Below are positions 59,347 to 64,000 of a stretch of DNA of 64,000 bases, one piece after another (position 1 is the first letter of the stretch; each line of letters begins with the position of its first letter). The stretch comes from Streptomyces sp. NBC_01237 (GTDB lineage: Bacteria; Actinomycetota; Actinomycetes; Streptomycetales; Streptomycetaceae). Both the position numbers and the translations under genes were made by a program. The notes beneath the pieces are model-generated. The model was not told the DNA's origin. It did no database searches and saw only the letters and a list, made by a program, of their open reading frames with translations. The DNA lies in NCBI RefSeq assembly GCF_035917275.1, contig NZ_CP108508.1, positions 4,278,001 through 4,342,000 of the forward strand, given 5' to 3'.

Positions 59347-60420
59347 TCAGAGTTCCTTGGCCGGCCAGTCCAGCAGCCGGGCGCCGATCACCGCGGTCTG
59401 GAGCGTGTAGCGGTGCGCGGGGTCGGACGGGTCGGACCCGGTCAGCTGATGGATGCGCTCCAGCCGATACGTCAGCGCGCGCACACTCAGTGTCAGCCGC
59501 CGGGCGGTCTCGGCCGCGACACAGCCCGCGTCGAAGTAGACGGAAAGGGTCTTCAGCAGCGGCTCGGCACCGCCCCTGGCTTCCTGGAGCGGCCCCAGTT
59601 CGCTGCGTACGAGGTCGGCCATCGCCTGCCGGTCCCGGGTCAGCACCGGGTAGATCAGCAGGTCGGCGGAGTACAGCACGGGGTCGTCCAGTCCCAGCCG
59701 GCCGGCGAGGTCGAGGGCGTCGAGCGCTTCGTCGTACGAGTGGACGACGCCCCCTGGGCCCCGGTGCGGGCGGCCGACGGCGACCTGGCCGCCGTCCGTC
59801 GCCGCGTGGGCCTGTTTCGCGAAGTACCTCAGGACGTCCGGCTGACTGCCGGGGGCGATACAGACCAGCCGCCCGTCCTTCGTCGTCAGCAGGATCTTCC
59901 GGCCGCTGAAACGGGCCAGCAGAGCCGCCTCTACCCGGCGCGGCACGGCATCGGTCTCGGTGTACGCCTCGGGGCCCGCGGCCACCGCGACCGCGTGGGC
60001 CCGGGACAGGCGCAGCCCGAAGCGGGTGGCCCGCTCGGCGAGCCGCCCCAGGTCGCTGCGCCCGTAGAGCAGGTCGTCGATGAACTCACGGCGGGCCGCC
60101 TCCTCGCGCCGCACCGTGAGCCGCTGGGCCCGCTCGAAGCCCTCGGCGAAGGCGTCGACGGCCTGCTCCACCGCGGCCAGCACGGAATCCGTGACCGTGT
60201 CGGCGCCCGCGAGGGCGATGCGGGGCCAGTCGGAGCGGGTCACCGACAGATGCAGCGTCACCAGGGCGCGCAGCTGGTGCCCGGCCTCGGCGGCCTGGCG
60301 GCCCAGGGAACGGCGGGTCTCCAGTTCCTCACGCGTGAGCCGGCGGCCGGTGTCGGCGACTTCCCCCAGAATGCGGGCATAGTCCCCCAGAAGCACCTCG
60401 GATATCTCCGGCTCGGCCAC
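59347..60420 (-). CDS. PucR/CdaR-type transcriptional regulator
   Basis: 357-aa regulator. The N-terminal half (about residues 1-150) is an all-helical signal domain (EISEVLLGDYARILGEVADTGRR, then AVDAFAEGFERAQRLTVRRE). The middle is a GGDEF-like fold (about 190-260; VAVGRPHRG, HSYDEALDALDLAGRLG). The C-terminal PucR-type helix-turn-helix is in TLSVYFDAGCVAAETARRLTLSVRALTYRLERIHQLTG. The GTG at 60420 has GGAGG 7 nt upstream. The gene is divergent from the channel gene and shares the 435-nt region that holds promoter site 3. PucR-type proteins are usually activators, so it is a candidate regulator of the three dyad promoters; unproven. Confidence 0.9.
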   Translation of the reverse strand: MAEPEISEVLLGDYARILGEVADTGRRLTREELETRRSLGRQAAEAGHQLRALVTLHLSVTRSDWPRIALAGADTVTDSVLAAVEQAVDAFAEGFERAQRLTVRREEAARREFIDDLLYGRSDLGRLAERATRFGLRLSRAHAVAVAAGPEAYTETDAVPRRVEAALLARFSGRKILLTTKDGRLVCIAPGSQPDVLRYFAKQAHAATDGGQVAVGRPHRGPGGVVHSYDEALDALDLAGRLGLDDPVLYSADLLIYPVLTRDRQAMADLVRSELGPLQEARGGAEPLLKTLSVYFDAGCVAAETARRLTLSVRALTYRLERIHQLTGSDPSDPAHRYTLQTAVIGARLLDWPAKEL

Positions 60421-60501
60421 GCACGTCCCTCCAGTCCCAAAGTTCCTTGTCACTTCCTTAACGCACATGGGCCGGTGCCGGTGCCCGGCATCAGGGGGAC
60501 A

Positions 60502-60553
60502 TAAAGATTGCCGGATTCCGGCAGTGCGTCGGTCCGCTCTCCAGTGACACGAT
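60502..60553 (+). promoter_or_regulatory. Dyad-activated promoter, site 3 (RCK channel gene)
   Basis: TAAAGA (60502-60507), then TTGCCGGA-T-TCCGGCAG (60508-60524, a 7-bp-arm perfect dyad), then TG (60545-60546), one base, CACGAT (60548-60553). Spacing is identical to sites 1 and 2. It reads toward the channel gene, and the PucR gene starts 82 nt away on the other side. Confidence 0.65.
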
Positions 60554-60590
60554 CCGGTCAGCAACACAGCGGGAAACCGGGGTGACCCAC

Positions 60591-60648
60591 GGGGGAAGTA
60601 CGGGGGACCCACGGGGGAAATCGGGGGAAGCACGGGGGAGCGAAGGGG
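60591..60648 (+). other. Predicted G-quadruplex array in the channel-gene leader
   Basis: Five runs of GGGGG at 60591, 60602, 60613, 60623 and 60634, then GGGG at 60645. Spacers are 5-6 nt, so runs repeat about every 11 nt. Four or more such runs on one strand form a very stable G-quadruplex in DNA or RNA. It lies about 31 nt after the predicted transcription start and 208 nt before the ATG. Confidence 0.75.
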
Positions 60649-60855
60649 AACAACCCGGCTGTTGCGGCGCTGTCCTCAGCGCCGCGGCACCGGGCCCCGA
60701 CCGCCCGTACCCACCGACGTCACCGCCGCCCCGCCCCGACGGCTCGGTACCGCCCGCCCCCGCCTGCCCGCCTCGCCCCGGCAAGCGCTGCGGCCCCACC
60801 CGCCCCGTCACGCAATGATCACCAACACTCCTTACCGATCGGGACGGAGCAAGGC

Positions 60856-62874
60856 ATGCTGGGTTTCGTGACCCCACTCCCCCTCCCTCCGCAGCCTCAA
60901 CGCCCCCCGTCCAGCGGACACATGGTCATCTGCGGCGACGACGCGCTGGCCCGCAGGCTCGCCGTGGAACTGCGGTATGTGTACGGGGAACGGGTCACCC
61001 TCCTGCTGCCGCCGGGCCGCGACGCCGGCCGCCCGGAGCTGCCGCTGACCCAACGGGGCCGGGCCGCCGCCCTGTTCGGCCGGATGTCGTCGGCGATGAA
61101 CCGCAACGGCAGCACCGCCAACGGCACCGGACCCGGCGCCATGACCGCCGACAACGACACCAACGCCGGGGTCGAGGCGGTCCGCATCATGGAGGCGCCG
61201 GAGCCCTCCGACGACGTACTCGAAGAGGCGGGTGTCGACCGGGCGGCCGCGCTCGCGCTCGTGTACGACGACGACGAGCGCAACATCCGGGCCGCCCTGA
61301 CCGCCCGTCGCCTCAACCCGCGTCTGCGCCTGGTCATCCGGCTCTACAACCGCAAGCTCGGCCAGCACCTGGAGACCCTGCTCGACCAGGCCGCGGCCGT
61401 CTCCGTGCCGGGCCTGGACCCCACCGCGCTGGATGCCTCCACCACCGTCCTGTCCGACGCGGACACCGCCGCCCCCGCCCTGGCGGCCACGGCGCTCACC
61501 GGCAGCAGCAAGGTCATACAGGCCGAGGGCCTGCTCCTGCGCGCCGCCGAACGCACCCCGCCCCGGCCGGGCGAGACGGCCGACCCCGGCCTGTGCACGC
61601 TCGCCCTGCTCTCCTCCACCACCCACGACCCGGCAGGCGCCGAGGGCTCCGACAGCAGCGGGGACGAAGGCCCCCAGCTGCTGCCCGACGAGGCTTCGGT
61701 GGCCGCCGCGACGGGGCGGGGCACCGTCGTCCTGGAAGCGATCAGCCGGGCGGATCCGGACCGGCCCGCCGGACGGATGGGCGGCAGGGGCGCACCGCTC
61801 GCCCAGGTCTTCTCCCGGCGGCTGCGCTGGTCGGCGCTGGGGGTCGGGACGGCCGTGGTCGCCCTGGCCGTCGCCTCCGTACTGACGACCGGGGACGATG
61901 CGCTGCACGCCGCCTACCTCACCCTGCTGGACCTGTTCGCCATGGGCGACCCGGCCGAGGGCGACCGGCCCGCCCGCCAGATCATCCAGCTCCTCTCCGG
62001 CCTCGCCGGCCTGATGCTGCTGCCGCTCCTGGTCGCCGCGGTCCTGGAGGCGTTCGGCTCGCTGCGGACCGCGTCCTCGCTGCGCCGCCCGCCACGCGGT
62101 CTCTCCGGCCATGTCGTCCTCCTGGGCCTCGGCAAGATCGGTACGAGGGTCCTCGTCCACCTCCGCGAACTCGACATTCCCGTGGTGGTCGTGGAGGAGG
62201 ACCCCGAGGCCCGCGGCATCCCGCTGGCGCGGAGCCTGCACGTCCCGACGGTGCTGGGCGACGTCACCCAGGAAGGGGTCCTGGAAGCGGCCAAGATCCG
62301 CCGCGCCCGCGCCCTGCTGGCCCTCACCAGCATCGACACCACCAATCTGGAGGCCGCGCTGTACGCCCGCTCGGTGAAGCCGGACCTCAGGGTGGCTCTG
62401 CGGCTGTACGACGACGAGTTCGCCACCGCCGTCTACCGCACCCTGCGCACCGCACACCCCCAGGCCCTGACCCGCTCGCGTTCCGTGTCCCACCTGGCCG
62501 CCCCATCCTTCGCGGTCGCCATGATGGGCCGCCAGATCCTCGGCGCGGTCCCGGTGGAACGCAAGGTCATGCTCTTCGCCGCGCTGGAGGTCGCCGGGCA
62601 CCCCCAACTGGAGGACCACACCGTGGAACAGGCGTTCCGCGCGGGCGCCTGGCGGGTCCTCGCCCTGGACGCCACCCCGCCCGCCGACCGCAACCCGGAC
62701 CTGGCCGCCGTCCCCCCGTACGACCCGGAAGGCACCGATCAGCCCTCGGGCCTGATCTGGGACCTGCACCCCGGCTACGTCCTGCGCGCCGAGGACCGGG
62801 TGGTCATCGCCGCGACCCGCCGTGGCCTGGCCGAACTGCTGCGCCGCCGGAGCTCCGTGTCACCGCACCGCTGA
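60856..62874 (+). CDS. RCK-domain channel-like protein (CASTOR/POLLUX-type), 672 aa
   Basis: 672-aa protein. N-terminal NAD-binding-like RCK domain (about residues 20-190; MVICGDDALARRLAVELRYVYGERVTLLLPPG). Two membrane segments follow (about 325-345, ALGVGTAVVALAVASVL; about 380-400, LLSGLAGLMLLPLLVAAVLEAF), with a short loop between. Then a second TrkA-N domain (about 415-540; VVLLGLGKIGTRVLVHLRELDIPVVVVEEDP) and a C-terminal RCK_C-like part. This layout is that of CASTOR/POLLUX-type ion channels and bacterial relatives. No TVGYG filter is seen. ATG at 60856 after GGAGCAAGGC. Ion unknown, probably K+ or Ca2+. Confidence 0.88.
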   Translation: MLGFVTPLPLPPQPQRPPSSGHMVICGDDALARRLAVELRYVYGERVTLLLPPGRDAGRPELPLTQRGRAAALFGRMSSAMNRNGSTANGTGPGAMTADNDTNAGVEAVRIMEAPEPSDDVLEEAGVDRAAALALVYDDDERNIRAALTARRLNPRLRLVIRLYNRKLGQHLETLLDQAAAVSVPGLDPTALDASTTVLSDADTAAPALAATALTGSSKVIQAEGLLLRAAERTPPRPGETADPGLCTLALLSSTTHDPAGAEGSDSSGDEGPQLLPDEASVAAATGRGTVVLEAISRADPDRPAGRMGGRGAPLAQVFSRRLRWSALGVGTAVVALAVASVLTTGDDALHAAYLTLLDLFAMGDPAEGDRPARQIIQLLSGLAGLMLLPLLVAAVLEAFGSLRTASSLRRPPRGLSGHVVLLGLGKIGTRVLVHLRELDIPVVVVEEDPEARGIPLARSLHVPTVLGDVTQEGVLEAAKIRRARALLALTSIDTTNLEAALYARSVKPDLRVALRLYDDEFATAVYRTLRTAHPQALTRSRSVSHLAAPSFAVAMMGRQILGAVPVERKVMLFAALEVAGHPQLEDHTVEQAFRAGAWRVLALDATPPADRNPDLAAVPPYDPEGTDQPSGLIWDLHPGYVLRAEDRVVIAATRRGLAELLRRRSSVSPHR

Positions 62875-62916
62875 CCCTCCTGGCGGGGACGTGAGCAGGG
62901 GCTTGAGGGGGTGGCC

Positions 62917-64000
62917 CTACCGGAGAGCTCCCATCGCCCCGCGTACCTCGTCCAGGGTGGCCTCCGCGACGGTGTTGGCCCGTTCGTTGCCCGCGCGGAG
63001 CACCGACCGTACGTACGCCATGTCCCGCGCGTACTCCGCCCGGCGGGCGCGGATCGGTGCCAGGTGGGTGTTGACCGCGTCGGTCACGGTCCGCTTGAGC
63101 GCGGCGCCGCCGCCGCCCCCGATCTCCGCCGCGACGTCGTGCGGGTCCCGGCCGAGGCACAGCGCGGCGAGCAGCACCAGGCTCGACACCCCGGGCCGGC
63201 CTTCGGGGTCGTAGGTGATGTGCCGGTCGGTGTCGGTCTTCGCCCCCTTGATGAGGCGCGCCGTCTCGTCGGCGGTGGCCCCGAGGGGGATGGAGTTGGC
63301 GCGGCTCTTGCTCATCTTGGTCCCGTCCGTGCCGAGGAGCAGCGGCGCGTCGGAGAGCAGCGCGTCCGGTTCCGGGAAGACGGCCCCGTACCGCTCGTTG
63401 AAGCGCCGGGCGACGGTACGGGTGATCTGGAGGTGCGGCAGCTGGTCCTGGCCGACCGGCACCACGTTGCCCTTGCAGAAGAGGATGTCGGCGGCCTGAT
63501 GCACCGGGTAGGTGAACATCAGCCCGCTGACCGTGGACTGCCGGGAGTGCGCGATCTCGTCCTTGACGGTGGGGTTGCGGCCCAGTTCGGCGACGGAGAC
63601 GAGGCTGAGGAAGGGCAGCAGGAGCTGGTTGAGGGCCGGGACCGCGCTGTGGTTGAAGACCGTGGAGCGGGCCGGGTCGATGCCGATGGCCAGATAGTCG
63701 AGCAGCAGCCCGTCCGTGTACGCGCCGAGCCGCTCGGCCACGTCCCGGTCGGTCAGGACCTGGTAGTCGGCGATGAGGACGAAGACGTCGACGCCGAGGT
63801 CCTGGAGCCGGACCCGGTTGTGCAGGGTGCCGAAGTAGTGCCCGAGGTGCAGGGCGCCGGTGGGACGGTCGCCGGTCAGGACCCGGAAGCGGCCGGGCGT
63901 CTGCCGGAGCTGCCGCTCCAGCTCGGCGCTGCGGCGCAGGGCGGGGGTGAGGGACAGCGGGTCGGTCCGGGTGTCCGAGGCGGCGGAGACGGCTGAGGCG
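62917..64000 (-). CDS. trpS: Tryptophanyl-tRNA synthetase (5' end beyond the window)
   Basis: Class I synthetase that charges tRNA-Trp; 360 residues are visible, and the frame stays open to the right edge, so the N-terminus is missing. Read from the edge, the first residues include TGDRPTGALHLGHYFGTLHNR, carrying the HxGH signature as HLGH. KMSKS is intact in LGTDGTKMSKSRANSI. The Trp-site region DYQVLTDRDVAERLGAY and the QDQLPHLQITRTVARRFN stretch support the assignment. Streptomyces often have two trpS genes; which one this is cannot be decided here. It is convergent with the channel gene, 42 nt apart. Confidence 0.93.
   Translation of the reverse strand, partial: ASAVSAASDTRTDPLSLTPALRRSAELERQLRQTPGRFRVLTGDRPTGALHLGHYFGTLHNRVRLQDLGVDVFVLIADYQVLTDRDVAERLGAYTDGLLLDYLAIGIDPARSTVFNHSAVPALNQLLLPFLSLVSVAELGRNPTVKDEIAHSRQSTVSGLMFTYPVHQAADILFCKGNVVPVGQDQLPHLQITRTVARRFNERYGAVFPEPDALLSDAPLLLGTDGTKMSKSRANSIPLGATADETARLIKGAKTDTDRHITYDPEGRPGVSSLVLLAALCLGRDPHDVAAEIGGGGGAALKRTVTDAVNTHLAPIRARRAEYARDMAYVRSVLRAGNERANTVAEATLDEVRGAMGALR

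Larger units (their letters stand above)
60421..60855. other. 435-nt divergent regulatory interval
   Basis: No gene is called. A 78-codon frame (60582-60818) has Pro-rich composition and is probably chance. The interval holds the dyad promoter (60502-60553), a G-run array (60591-60648) and a GC-rich leader to the channel ATG at 60856. It also serves the PucR gene, whose promoter I cannot place. Confidence 0.5.

Noticed and set aside
60502..60526. Dyad element as a sigma-WhiG promoter (TAAA-N15-GCCGATAA)
   Set aside because: The TAAA matches, but the bases 15 nt on (GCAGTGCG) do not fit the WhiG -10 in any of the three copies.
60582..60818. 78-codon open frame between dyad site 3 and the channel gene
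   Set aside because: Pro/Gly-rich product follows from the G-run array; no coding-type codon bias. Better read as a leader, though a GTG 22 nt after the predicted transcript start is a coincidence worth knowing.

Overview
This window is a stretch of chromosome from a high-GC actinomycete, almost certainly a Streptomyces or close relative. The evidence is the very GC-rich third codon position, frequent GTG starts (one TTG), a complete conservon (cvnA-E) with a CYP157-type P450, a SAV_915-type protein, a PucR-type regulator, and many short 4-nt stop/start overlaps. No rRNA, tRNA, insertion sequence, phage or CRISPR array was seen. About 50 protein genes are supported, nearly all complete; the last one (trpS) runs off the right edge.

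Layout. 0.2-8 kb, mostly minus strand: an unrecognised acidic protein, a DCC-family thiol protein, a beta-repeat protein carrying an HExxH motif, a D,D-carboxypeptidase behind a CseB/CseC-like two-component system, and a membrane-anchored endonuclease/exonuclease/phosphatase protein. 8.3-16.1 kb, plus strand: a three-gene module of a YqiJ-like OB-fold membrane protein, a YqiK-like flotillin and a 1620-residue AAA ATPase. 16.4-22.9 kb: a conservon followed by a second P450 and an enoyl-CoA hydratase. 23-37 kb: mixed metabolic and membrane genes (phosphoribosyltransferase-hydrolase fusion, TerC, FAD oxidoreductase, VOC protein, PGRP amidase, antiporter, secreted TAP-like peptidase, MMPL transporter with an acyltransferase). 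37-41 kb, minus strand: DEAD-box helicase, cold-shock protein and a MerR-like regulator. 41.1-41.4 kb: a promoter-hairpin-terminator unit that looks like a small RNA gene. 41.6-44.7 kb: an XRE / ImmA-IrrE metallopeptidase / 7-TM protein / PAP2-like operon. 44.8-55 kb: GNAT, YunG-like, PAS-GAF-PP2C, hydrolase, PrxQ, a second NfeD-flotillin pair, a KhtTU-like K+/H+ antiporter, MarR and TerB. 55.5-64 kb: SAV_915 protein, diaminopimelate decarboxylase, DHA2 exporter, PucR regulator, a CASTOR/POLLUX-like RCK channel protein, and trpS.

Most interesting signal. Three near-identical 25-bp elements (22-23 of 25 positions shared) lie at 8125, 49520 and 60502. Each reads TAAAGA followed by a TGCCG-N5-CGGCA dyad. 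Exactly 18 nt after each one comes TG-N-NANNAT, an extended -10 box. They precede the YqiJ/flotillin/ATPase operon, the NfeD/flotillin operon and the RCK channel gene. The third is in the intergenic region shared with the divergent PucR-type regulator gene. This suggests one activator-controlled membrane-stress regulon joining both flotillin systems and an ion channel. The channel leader also contains five G5 runs and a G4 run at about 11-nt intervals, a likely G-quadruplex. All functional links are inference from sequence and family knowledge; no database search was run.
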